7,340 nucleotides of DNA from Treponema sp. (GTDB lineage Bacteria > Spirochaetota > Spirochaetia > Treponematales > Breznakiellaceae), in contig JAIRRR010000014.1 of NCBI GenBank assembly GCA_031255875.1, forward strand, positions 1 through 7,340. Direction: 5' to 3'. Each line of letters starts with the position of its first letter. Position 1 is the stretch's first letter. Made by a program: the position numbers and the translations under genes. A model generated the notes under the pieces. That model did not search any database, was not told where the DNA came from, and saw only the letters and a program-made list of their open reading frames with translations. This document shows positions 1 to 6,005 of this stretch, in pieces.

Positions 1-1364
1 TGCGGAAAAAATTGTTCGTTTTGGCGGTACTGCTTCTGTGCGCGGGGGGCGCTTCCCTTTCCGCCCAGGAAAGCGTCGAAAGCCTGGGGTTTTCCCTGGA
101 CGCGGTGTGGCTTTTCATAGGCTCCATCCTGGTGTTTATCATGCAGGCCGGCTTCGCCCTGGTGGAGACCGGCCTGACCAGGGCGAAAAACGCCGCCAAC
201 ATAACCATGAAGAACGTGATGGATTTCTGCTTCGGCGCCATCGTGTACTGGGCCCTGGGCTGGGGCCTTATGTACGGGAAAGACGCCCTGGGCGGGCTTG
301 TCGGGGCGGATCAGTTTTTCCCCGGCCCCATGGAATTGAATATTGAAAATGGCGGCTTCTACACGAGCTGGTTCTTCCAGGCGGTCTTTGCCGCTACTTC
401 GGCGACAATCGTGTCCGGCGCCATGGCTGAGCGGACCCAGTTTAAATCTTACCTGATCTATACCTGCTTCATTTCGGCGTTCGTCTACCCTGTCTCGGGC
501 CACTGGGTCTGGGGCGGCGGCTGGCTTGCCTCGCTCGGCTTCCACGACTTCGCCGGTTCCACCGTGGTTCATTCCGTGGGCGGCTGGGCCGCCTTCATGG
601 GCGCTTGCGTGCTGGGCCCCCGGATTGGAAAGTACGCGAAGGGGCCGGACGGCAAGATATCCGTCAGTGCCTTTCCCGGCCATAACATCCCCTACGCGGC
701 CCTGGGCGTGCTGCTCCTCTTTTTCGGGTGGTTCGGCTTTAACGGCGCTTCCACCGGCGCCGCCACTGTGGGCGGGGGAGGCATCTGGAGCGGCCTCAGC
801 ATCGCCCGGGTCTGCGTAACCACCTGCCTGGCCGCGTCGGCCGGCGCGGCCAGCGCCCTGATCTTCTCCTGGCTCTGGTTCAAAAAACCCGACGCTTCCA
901 TGACCCTCAACGGCCTTCTCGCCGGCCTTGTGGGGATTACCGCCTCCTGCGCGGTGGTGTCCCCGGGCGCTTCGGTAATTATCGGCCTTATCGCCGGCGT
1001 ACTGGTGGTCCTGTCGGTGGAGTTTATCGACAAGGTCCTCATGATTGACGATCCGGTGGGTGCCGTTTCCGTGCATTGCGTGTGCGGCATTTTCGGCACC
1101 GTCGCGGTCGGCATCTGGGCCAACGCCCCCGAGAACGGGATTACCGGCCTGCTCCACGGCGGCGGTTTCGCCCAGCTCGGCGTACAGCTCGTCGGCGTCC
1201 TGGCCGTAGGCGCGTGGGCGTCTCTTGTCAGCCTTGTTCTCTTCCTGGTTATCAAGGCCGCCGCCGGCCTTAGGGTCAGCCCCAGGGAAGAGCTGATGGG
1301 CCTCGACCTGTCGGAGCACAAGGCTGAAGCGTATGCCGGCTTCCAGATCTTCAGCAATATGTAA
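1..1364 (+). CDS. amt: Ammonium channel Amt (start codon one base outside window)
   Basis: Inner-membrane channel of the Amt/MEP/Rh family that takes up ammonium. In frame, the window opens with TG CGG AAA AAA TTG, so an ATG whose A precedes base 1 would give MRKKLFVLAVLLLCAGG, a typical signal peptide ending near SLSAQ (residue 23). The TTG at 12 is a worse start because it drops the positive N-region. Length would be 454 residues, normal for the family, with about 11 hydrophobic segments in the mature part. Numbered from the inferred Met, the pore residues known from E. coli AmtB are all present: outer-gate F130 (AmtB F107) and F247 (F215), W171 (W148), D183 (D160), twin histidines H191 and H359 (H168, H318), and W244/S251 (W212/S219). 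The cytoplasmic tail keeps the GLDLSEHKAEAY block typical of Amt. It is followed 12 bp later by a PII gene, the usual arrangement. The family call is very secure; the start base is inferred. Confidence 0.96.
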   Translation, partial: RKKLFVLAVLLLCAGGASLSAQESVESLGFSLDAVWLFIGSILVFIMQAGFALVETGLTRAKNAANITMKNVMDFCFGAIVYWALGWGLMYGKDALGGLVGADQFFPGPMELNIENGGFYTSWFFQAVFAATSATIVSGAMAERTQFKSYLIYTCFISAFVYPVSGHWVWGGGWLASLGFHDFAGSTVVHSVGGWAAFMGACVLGPRIGKYAKGPDGKISVSAFPGHNIPYAALGVLLLFFGWFGFNGASTGAATVGGGGIWSGLSIARVCVTTCLAASAGAASALIFSWLWFKKPDASMTLNGLLAGLVGITASCAVVSPGASVIIGLIAGVLVVLSVEFIDKVLMIDDPVGAVSVHCVCGIFGTVAVGIWANAPENGITGLLHGGGFAQLGVQLVGVLAVGAWASLVSLVLFLVIKAAAGLRVSPREELMGLDLSEHKAEAYAGFQIFSNM

Positions 1365-1366
1365 AT

Positions 1367-1370
1367 GAGG
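1367..1370 (+). promoter_or_regulatory. Ribosome binding site of the PII gene
   Basis: GAGG lies in the 12-bp gap between the amt stop (TAA, 1362-1364) and the PII ATG at 1377, with six bases between it and the ATG. It supports the annotated PII start and independent initiation on a shared amt-PII transcript. Confidence 0.7.
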
Positions 1371-1376
1371 TAGAAA

Positions 1377-1718
1377 ATGAAACTGATTGTCGCGTATATC
1401 CAGCCCCACATGTTAAACGAGGTAAAGCAGGAACTTTACAAGGCGGAGGTTTACAAGATTTCGATAACCAACGCCATGGGCTGCGGCCAGCAGAAAGGTT
1501 ATTCCGAGCACTACCGGGGGGTTGAAATGGAAGTAAAGCTCCTCAAAAAGGTACGGATAGAAATCGCGGTGAACGACAGCTTTGTGAAACCTACGGTAGA
1601 CGCCATTGTCCGGGGCGCCCGTTCAGGCGAAATCGGGGACGGGAAGATATTCATCCTCCCCCTGGAGGAAACCATACGCATCCGTACCGGAGAGACCGGC
1701 CCGGCGGCCATCGGTTAG
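1377..1718 (+). CDS. glnK: Nitrogen regulatory protein PII (GlnK type), Met at position 51
   Basis: PII signal protein of 113 residues, the usual size. Such trimers bind ATP/ADP and 2-oxoglutarate and, when encoded next to amt, usually bind and close the channel. It aligns to E. coli GlnB without gaps over essentially its whole length. Visible elements are the B-loop SGEIGDGKIF (83-92), K90, R101/R103 in IRIRTGE, 2-oxoglutarate ligand Q39, K58, and the T-loop with Y46-R47-G48. R47 is the residue inserted into the AmtB pore in the known GlnK-AmtB complex. Position 51, the uridylylated Tyr in E. coli, is Met, and position 49, the phosphorylated Ser in cyanobacteria, is Val. Neither classical modification is therefore possible, and control is probably by effector binding alone. 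Cys36 sits at the base of the T-loop. GAGG six bases upstream fixes the ATG. The choice of glnK over glnB rests on linkage to amt. Confidence 0.95.
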   Translation: MKLIVAYIQPHMLNEVKQELYKAEVYKISITNAMGCGQQKGYSEHYRGVEMEVKLLKKVRIEIAVNDSFVKPTVDAIVRGARSGEIGDGKIFILPLEETIRIRTGETGPAAIG

Positions 1719-1738
1719 CAGTTTGCTGCGCCTGGCGC

Positions 1739-2350
1739 TTACCGGAGCTGCCAGACGCCGTCTGTTTTTACGTAGGTTCCCGCCTGCCTTTCCCGGCTGA
1801 TATAGTAATTGACAAAGCCCGGTTCGAAATTTTCGATGTACAGTTCGGCCCTGCCCCCGATGGTAATTTCCGAAAGCGCGTTTTTCGAAAACACCCTGGG
1901 CATGATCGCCGCGACTCTGTTTGAAATGCTCACGGCTGTTACGGGGTTTTTGTTAAACGCCCCGTACTTTATCGTCGTAACGCTGTCGGGGATGGCCACG
2001 CTTGTCAGTTTGTTGTTCGCGAACGCGCTTATCCCGATGGTTGTCAGCCCCTCGTTCAAAACGAGGCTGGACAGTTCGTTGTCCGCGAAGGCGAGGTCCC
2101 CGATGGAGGCTACCGATCCGGGGACGGCTGCGGAAACGAGGGCCAGATTCCTGAACGCGGCGCGGCCTATGGCGCTGACCGGGACGCCGTTAATGGCCGG
2201 GGGAATCACCAGATCTTTCGCGCTCCCCCGGTAGCCGGTGATAACGGCATTGCCGGAGGTATCCTGGGTGACGGTAAAATCGCCGATATCCTGGGCAAAG
2301 CCCGGAAGCGCGAGAACGGTAAAAAATACTGCGAAAAAAACGGTTTTCAT
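1739..2350 (-). CDS. Small secreted BspA-type leucine-rich-repeat protein
   Basis: A 203-residue exported protein. Residues 1-20 form a signal peptide (MKTVFFAVFFTVLALPGFAQ, likely cut near residue 20). Residues 24-69 hold an entry segment with ITGY and IPPAINGVPVSAIG, typical of the LRR_5/BspA family. Four gap-free 22-residue repeats follow at 71-92, 93-114, 115-136 and 137-158, with a degenerate fifth from 159. The pattern is L-x-x-h-x-h-P-x-x-V-x-x-I-x-x-x-A-F-x-x-N. The tail (180-203) contains NYYIS, AGTYV and a final Trp. I recall such a tail from small Treponema LRR proteins, unchecked. BspA-type proteins are known as surface or secreted adhesion proteins; the role here is unknown. A ribosome binding site lies upstream of the ATG. 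The gene begins 14 bp after the ATPase F stop on the same strand, so it may be read through from the peptide importer operon or from its own promoter. Confidence 0.88.
   Translation of the reverse strand: MKTVFFAVFFTVLALPGFAQDIGDFTVTQDTSGNAVITGYRGSAKDLVIPPAINGVPVSAIGRAAFRNLALVSAAVPGSVASIGDLAFADNELSSLVLNEGLTTIGISAFANNKLTSVAIPDSVTTIKYGAFNKNPVTAVSISNRVAAIMPRVFSKNALSEITIGGRAELYIENFEPGFVNYYISRERQAGTYVKTDGVWQLR
1877..2140 (-). repeat. Four 66-bp units encoding 22-residue leucine-rich repeats
   Basis: Within the secreted LRR gene, residues 71-158 divide into four consecutive units of exactly 22 residues without insertions. Aligned starts are LVSAAVPGSV, LSSLVLNEGL, LTSVAIPDSV and VTAVSISNRV. Each continues through a hydrophobic position and ends in an AF/VF-x-x-N block. 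The DNA units are diverged, so this is a protein-level repeat and not a recent tandem duplication. Confidence 0.8.
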
Positions 2351-2358
2351 GGGCTGGA

Positions 2359-2365
2359 CCTTCTC
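2359..2365 (-). promoter_or_regulatory. Ribosome binding site of the LRR gene
   Basis: On the minus strand GAGAAGG lies eight bases before the ATG at 2350. It supports that start, which is also the one that yields a complete signal peptide. It directly abuts the TAG stop of the preceding ATPase gene (2367-2365) and shares its last base. Confidence 0.7.
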
Positions 2366-3240
2366 TATTGATTATACGCCGAAGGCCGGCGGGGCGCAAA
2401 TTCTCCCGCCGCCGTTTCTCCGCCCTGCCCGGCGGCCCCGCCGCTTTCCCCCAGCGCGAGGAGCAGCTTCCCGGTATACCCGTGTTCGGGCGAGGAATAG
2501 ACCCGCTCGGCCGGGCCCTGTTCCACGATCCTTCCCCCGCGCATCACCGCGATCTTGTCGCAGAGGTAGTACACCAGGCCGAGGTTATGGGAGATGAAGA
2601 GCAGCGACAGCCCGAGCCGTTCGTGCAGATCCCGGAACAGGTTGAGTATCTGCGCCCCCACCGAAACATCGAGGGCGCTCACGGGCTCATCGGCGATGAT
2701 GAGTTTCGGGCGCAGCATCAGCGCGCAGCCTATGCAGATACGCTGCTTCTGGCCCGCGGAAAGCTCGTCCGCCCTGCGGCGCTTGTAACTGCGGTCAAGG
2801 CCGACAAGTTCGAGGATCTCGTCCGCCCGCCTTTCCCGCTCCGCTTTGCCTGCGGCCCGGTGTATGCGCAGGGGTTCTTCAAGGAGCCAGCCGGCCCTTT
2901 TTGCCGGGTTAAGAGAAGAGGCCGGATTCTGAAACACCGCCTGTATTTTTTTCGCCATTTCCCGCCGCTTCGCGGCGCTGCTCCTCCCCCGGCTGTCCTG
3001 CCTTATGCCGTCCACGGCGATCTCCCCCGTGTATTCGATGAGCCCCAAAACGCAGCGCCCGAGGGTCGTTTTCCCGCAGCCGGATTCTCCTACAAGGCCG
3101 AAGATTTCGCCCTCCTGTATTTCGAGATTCACCCGGTCCAGCACGGGCTTTATCTCTTTCTTGCCGAAGCCCCCCCTGTCCCGGACAATGTAGCGGTTTG
3201 AAACGTCTTTGACGCTGAGCAGCGCCGCCCTGCCGCTCAC
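2365..3240 (-). CDS. dppF: Peptide ABC importer, second ATPase (DppF/OppF type)
   Basis: A 291-residue cytoplasmic ATPase that would pair with the neighbouring DppD-type subunit to drive the importer. Motifs: Walker A GESGCGKT (51-58), Q-loop Q104 in AVFQNP with the family block SSLNP, signature LSAGQ (160-164), Walker B LIIADE (180-185), D-loop SALD (188-191) and switch His218 in FISHN. The signature has Ala in place of the first Gly of LSGGQ, and the usual Gln of DVSxQAQ is Gly195. Both are mild departures and all catalytic residues remain. A low-complexity Gly/Ala tail follows residue 265, and the Cys cluster of its partner is absent. The start is GTG at 3240, overlapping the upstream stop in GTGA (3240-3237), with GGGGAGG seven bases before it. 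Naming as DppF rests on order and family, not on a known substrate. Confidence 0.93.
   Translation of the reverse strand: MSGRAALLSVKDVSNRYIVRDRGGFGKKEIKPVLDRVNLEIQEGEIFGLVGESGCGKTTLGRCVLGLIEYTGEIAVDGIRQDSRGRSSAAKRREMAKKIQAVFQNPASSLNPAKRAGWLLEEPLRIHRAAGKAERERRADEILELVGLDRSYKRRRADELSAGQKQRICIGCALMLRPKLIIADEPVSALDVSVGAQILNLFRDLHERLGLSLLFISHNLGLVYYLCDKIAVMRGGRIVEQGPAERVYSSPEHGYTGKLLLALGESGGAAGQGGETAAGEFAPRRPSAYNQ
2371..2399 (-). promoter_or_regulatory. Possible sigma-70-type promoter inside the 3' end of ATPase F
   Basis: Minus strand: TTGCGC (2399-2394), a 17-base spacer, then TATAAT (2376-2371). The -10 hexamer is a perfect consensus and the spacing is ideal; the -35 matches 3 of 6. The TATAAT also spells the Tyr-Asn codons near the ATPase C-terminus, so coding use could explain it. 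Transcription would start near 2364, giving a leader of only about 14 bases with the ribosome binding site at its very start. Candidate only. Confidence 0.35.
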
Positions 3241-4223
3241 GGCCGCGCCTCCCCGGAAGGCGGTTCCGCTGCGAAACAGTGGACGCGCTGCCCGCTGCCA
3301 AAAGCCGTTGCCTCCGGAAACGCTTCCCGGCAGCGTTCCCGGGCTTTCGCGCAGCGGGGCGCGAAGGGGCAGCCCGGAAGCTGTTCCTCGACAGAGGGCA
3401 CCTTCCCGGGGATGTTCGCGAGGGCGCTGCCTTTCCGTTTCCTATCCGGGATGGAACCGATAAGCCCCCTGGTGTATTCGTGGAGGGGCCTCCTGAACAC
3501 ATCCTCCGCCTTGCCGGACTCGACGATTTTTCCCGCGTACATGACCAGGACGCGGTGGCAGAGCCGCCTGATAACGCCGAGATCGTGCGATATAAAAAGA
3601 ACCGCCGTCCCGCGCTCCCTGTTGATCTTCCTGATGAGTCCGATAATCTGCGCCTGTATCGCCGCGTCGAGCGCCGTAGTCGGCTCGTCCGCGATGAGCA
3701 GCCTGGGGCCGCATATCATGGCCAGGGCGATCATCACCCGCTGGCACATGCCCCCGGAAAGCTGGTGGGGGTAGGCGCGGAATAGGCCGGCGGGGTCGGG
3801 CAGCCCCAGGCTCTCCATGATCCCCAGTATCTGTTCCCGGTTGTTTTTCCGGTCCTTTTTCCCGTGGAGTAAAAGCGATTCTTCTATCTGCCTCCCGACG
3901 CGCAGGAGGGGGTTGAGGGACAGGAGGGGTTCCTGGAAGACCATGGAGATTTCATTTCCCCGGACGCGGCAGAGTTCCTGTTCGGAAAGCGCGAGCAGAT
4001 TCCTCCCTTCAAAAAAGACCGAGCCTGAACCGGCTTCCGCGGCCTGGGGCAGCAGGCCCGGAATGGCAAGGGCGGTAAGGCTTTTCCCGCAGCCGGATTC
4101 ACCGACAATGCCGAGGATTTCCCCTTCCCAAAGTTCAAAACTTATACTTTTAACTGCGGAAAAAACATTTTTGCCGTGTACGATATTTATGGCAAGATCT
4201 TTTACGCGCAGAAGCGGCGTCAT
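3237..4223 (-). CDS. dppD: Peptide ABC importer, first ATPase (DppD/OppD type) with C-terminal Cys cluster
   Basis: A 328-residue cytoplasmic ATPase. Motifs: Walker A GESGCGKS (41-48), Q-loop Q97 in MVFQEP, signature LSGGM (155-159), Walker B LLIADE (175-180), D-loop TALD (183-186) and switch His213 in FISHD. The C-terminal Opp/Dpp domain contains LPGCPFAPRC and cysteines at 285, 291, 298 and 316. This four-Cys pattern is known to hold a 4Fe-4S cluster in some Dpp/Opp ATPases. The frame stays open upstream to 4526, but those 101 extra residues are Pro/Arg-rich, lack any ABC similarity, and lie over the permease C gene. The real start is ATG at 4223, overlapping the permease stop as ATGA (4223-4220), followed by TPLLRVKDL, the normal beginning of the family. 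Its Shine-Dalgarno is weak (GGGG), which fits translational coupling. Confidence 0.95.
   Translation of the reverse strand: MTPLLRVKDLAINIVHGKNVFSAVKSISFELWEGEILGIVGESGCGKSLTALAIPGLLPQAAEAGSGSVFFEGRNLLALSEQELCRVRGNEISMVFQEPLLSLNPLLRVGRQIEESLLLHGKKDRKNNREQILGIMESLGLPDPAGLFRAYPHQLSGGMCQRVMIALAMICGPRLLIADEPTTALDAAIQAQIIGLIRKINRERGTAVLFISHDLGVIRRLCHRVLVMYAGKIVESGKAEDVFRRPLHEYTRGLIGSIPDRKRKGSALANIPGKVPSVEEQLPGCPFAPRCAKARERCREAFPEATAFGSGQRVHCFAAEPPSGEARP
3248..3254 (-). promoter_or_regulatory. Ribosome binding site that decides the GTG start of ATPase F
   Basis: GGGGAGG on the minus strand sits seven bases before GTG at 3240, inside the last codons of ATPase D. It is the strongest Shine-Dalgarno match I noticed in the window and makes the non-ATG start credible despite the 4-base overlap with the upstream gene. 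Confidence 0.75.
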
Positions 4224-5032
4224 GGCTGGCCCCGTACGTAGCGGCGGCGGATCCCCTCGCCCAGATAGTGGAACGCCAGCACCGTCAGCATTATCATGAT
4301 TCCCGGGGCCAGGGCGCACCAGGGGGCGTTGAAGAGGAATGCCTGGTATTCGGCGAGCATGCGCCCCCAGGAAGGCAGGGGCGGCTGTATGCCGAGGCCG
4401 AGGTAGCTCATCGTGGCTTCGGCGAGTATGGCGTTGCCCAGCCCCAGGACCACCGCCGAAAGCAGGGAGGAAAACAGGTTGGGCAGGATATGCACGAACA
4501 AGAGGCGCGCCGGCGGGCAGCCCCACAGTTCCGCTGTTTTTACAAAATCGCGCCCCTTGTATTGAAGCGCGCCGCTCCTCATGATGCGTACAAAGCCTGG
4601 GACGAACAGGACGAGCAGCGCGATGACGAGCGGGCCCTCCCCGCTGCCTAAAAGCGATACCATTACAAGGGCCAGGAGTATTCCGGGGAACGAGCTCAGC
4701 GCGTCCACGAGGCGCATGATAATTTCGTCAGCCGCGCCCCCCGCGTAGCCTGAAAGGAGGCCGATTGAGGAACCGGCAAGGGCGCTCCCCGACACGGTAA
4801 GCAGGGCCACAAGCAGGGTGTATTTGCTGCCCTCCATGATTCTGGAAAACACGTCGCGCCCGAAATTGTCGGTGCCGAAAAGGTGTTCCCCCCCCGGAGG
4901 GCTGAAACGCGCGGAACTGTCCATGTCGTTGTAGCCGTAGGGTGTGTAGAAGAAACCGGCCAGGGCCATGGCAAGCACCAGGCCGGAGAGGAACACGCCT
5001 ATTTTAAAATCGGCCCCGGTTTTTTCTTTCAT
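4220..5032 (-). CDS. dppC: Peptide ABC importer, permease C (DppC/OppC type)
   Basis: A 270-residue inner-membrane subunit with about six hydrophobic segments (near 10-30, 71-98, 112-131, 135-150, 187-206 and 238-256). The block HLFGTDNFGRDVFSRI (50-65) is characteristic of the DppC/OppC N-terminal region. The cytoplasmic EAA loop that docks on the ATPases is at 165-184 (KTAELWG...ILP), and SYLGLGIQPPLPSWG (209-223) is the usual block before the last membrane span. The start is ATG with GGAG seven bases upstream (minus strand 5043-5040), 24 bp after the permease B stop. It overlaps ATPase D by four bases at its end. At 270 residues it is slightly shorter than many DppC proteins, mostly through a short N-terminus. 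Family assignment is very secure; the substrate is not readable. Confidence 0.95.
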   Translation of the reverse strand: MKEKTGADFKIGVFLSGLVLAMALAGFFYTPYGYNDMDSSARFSPPGGEHLFGTDNFGRDVFSRIMEGSKYTLLVALLTVSGSALAGSSIGLLSGYAGGAADEIIMRLVDALSSFPGILLALVMVSLLGSGEGPLVIALLVLFVPGFVRIMRSGALQYKGRDFVKTAELWGCPPARLLFVHILPNLFSSLLSAVVLGLGNAILAEATMSYLGLGIQPPLPSWGRMLAEYQAFLFNAPWCALAPGIMIMLTVLAFHYLGEGIRRRYVRGQP

Positions 5033-5056
5033 TGGCGAACTCCGACAGGCTCCGGA

Positions 5057-6004
5057 TCAGGCGCGGAAACGGATCCGGGGATCGACGATTCTGATGGCAA
5101 TATCCGCGAGGGTATTGGCAAGCACTACCACGAAGGCGATATAGACCGCCAGCGTCTGCACCATGGCGAAATCGCGGGAGCTAATTGAGGCTATGAGGAG
5201 CCGCCCTATTCCGGGAATGCCGAACACCTGCTCGATAACGATGCTCCCGGAAAAAATCTCCGCGACGATCATGCCCAGCGTGGTTATCGCGGGGATTGCC
5301 GCGTTTTTAAGCACATGCCCCCGCAGGACCCCGCGCCGGGTATTGCCCTTGCTCAGGGCGGTACGCACATAATCGCTTTTAAGCTGCCTGAAAATCGCCC
5401 CCCTGAGGAATTTGACCAGGATCGCCGCGTTGGGAATGGCGACCGTAAGGGCGGGGAAGAAGAGGTAGGCGAGGAAAGAGGGGAAATTGTCGCGGTAGTC
5501 AACATAGGCCCCCGGGACAAAGAGGCGGAATACCAGGCCGAATATCCAAATAAAGAGTATGCCCAGGAAGAAACCGGGGAAGGAAATGGTCAGCGCGGTC
5601 AGGGTATTCAGCAGCCGGTCGGTAACGCCGTTTTCTTTTTTTACCGACAGTATCGCCAGCGGCACGGAGAGGATGAGGATCAGGGCGAGCGAGAGGAAGG
5701 CAAGGGAAAAAGTTACCGGCAGCCTTTCGGCGACAAGGGCGGAAATTGACTGCCCCCGGAAGCGGGAAGAACTGCCCAGGGCGCCGGTGAGGAATTTGCC
5801 GAGCCAGGAGAAGTACCGCTCGAAATAGCCGCGGTCAAGCCCCATCTCCGTTCTGAGCGCGGCAAGCTGCTCGTCCGAAGCCTCGGTCCCCAGGGCGAGG
5901 AGCGCCGGATCGCCGGGGATAACGGAAAAGGCCGCGAAACTGAGGAAGGACACCAAAAACAGGGTCAGAATCGTTACCGCGAGCCTTTTCCCGACAAAGC
6001 CCAT
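5057..6004 (-). CDS. dppB: Peptide ABC importer, permease B (DppB/OppB type)
   Basis: A 315-residue inner-membrane subunit, normal for the family, which forms the translocation channel with permease C. The first membrane span leads into FSVIPGDPA (26-34). MGLDRGYFERYFSWL (54-68) and GALGSSSRF (74-82) follow in the periplasmic part. The EAA loop is at 214-238 (RTALSKGNTRRG...NAAIP), with FGIPGIGRLL (261-270) and the terminal DPRIRFR block, all hallmarks of DppB. Further hydrophobic segments lie near 97-120, 131-158, 180-200, 236-258 and 284-306. The start ATG lies one nucleotide after the TAA of the binding-protein gene. No good Shine-Dalgarno precedes it, so translation is probably coupled. 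The start is supported because it gives exactly the usual DppB N-terminus. Confidence 0.95.
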   Translation of the reverse strand: MGFVGKRLAVTILTLFLVSFLSFAAFSVIPGDPALLALGTEASDEQLAALRTEMGLDRGYFERYFSWLGKFLTGALGSSSRFRGQSISALVAERLPVTFSLAFLSLALILILSVPLAILSVKKENGVTDRLLNTLTALTISFPGFFLGILFIWIFGLVFRLFVPGAYVDYRDNFPSFLAYLFFPALTVAIPNAAILVKFLRGAIFRQLKSDYVRTALSKGNTRRGVLRGHVLKNAAIPAITTLGMIVAEIFSGSIVIEQVFGIPGIGRLLIASISSRDFAMVQTLAVYIAFVVVLANTLADIAIRIVDPRIRFRA

Positions 6005-6005
6005 A

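Noticed and set aside
1..60. Lipoprotein signal in Amt around LLLC-AGG
   Set aside because: The residue before Cys is Leu instead of Gly, Ala or Ser, and Amt channels have ordinary signal peptides. Cleavage near SLSAQ is a better explanation.
692..1411. A 239-codon open frame on the minus strand opposite amt
   Set aside because: It has no recognisable domain and is rich in Pro, Arg, Thr and Ser, the pattern expected from the GC-rich complement of a real gene. The amt frame opposite is unmistakable.
1728..1741. GCGCC-T-GGCGC inverted repeat as a bidirectional terminator
   Set aside because: The loop would be one base (or three with a 4-bp stem), and there is no T tract in either direction, so it cannot be supported as an intrinsic terminator.
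2368..3201. A 277-codon open frame on the plus strand opposite ATPase F
   Set aside because: It mirrors the ABC ATPase gene, has no family similarity that I can see, and is explained by high GC at third positions.
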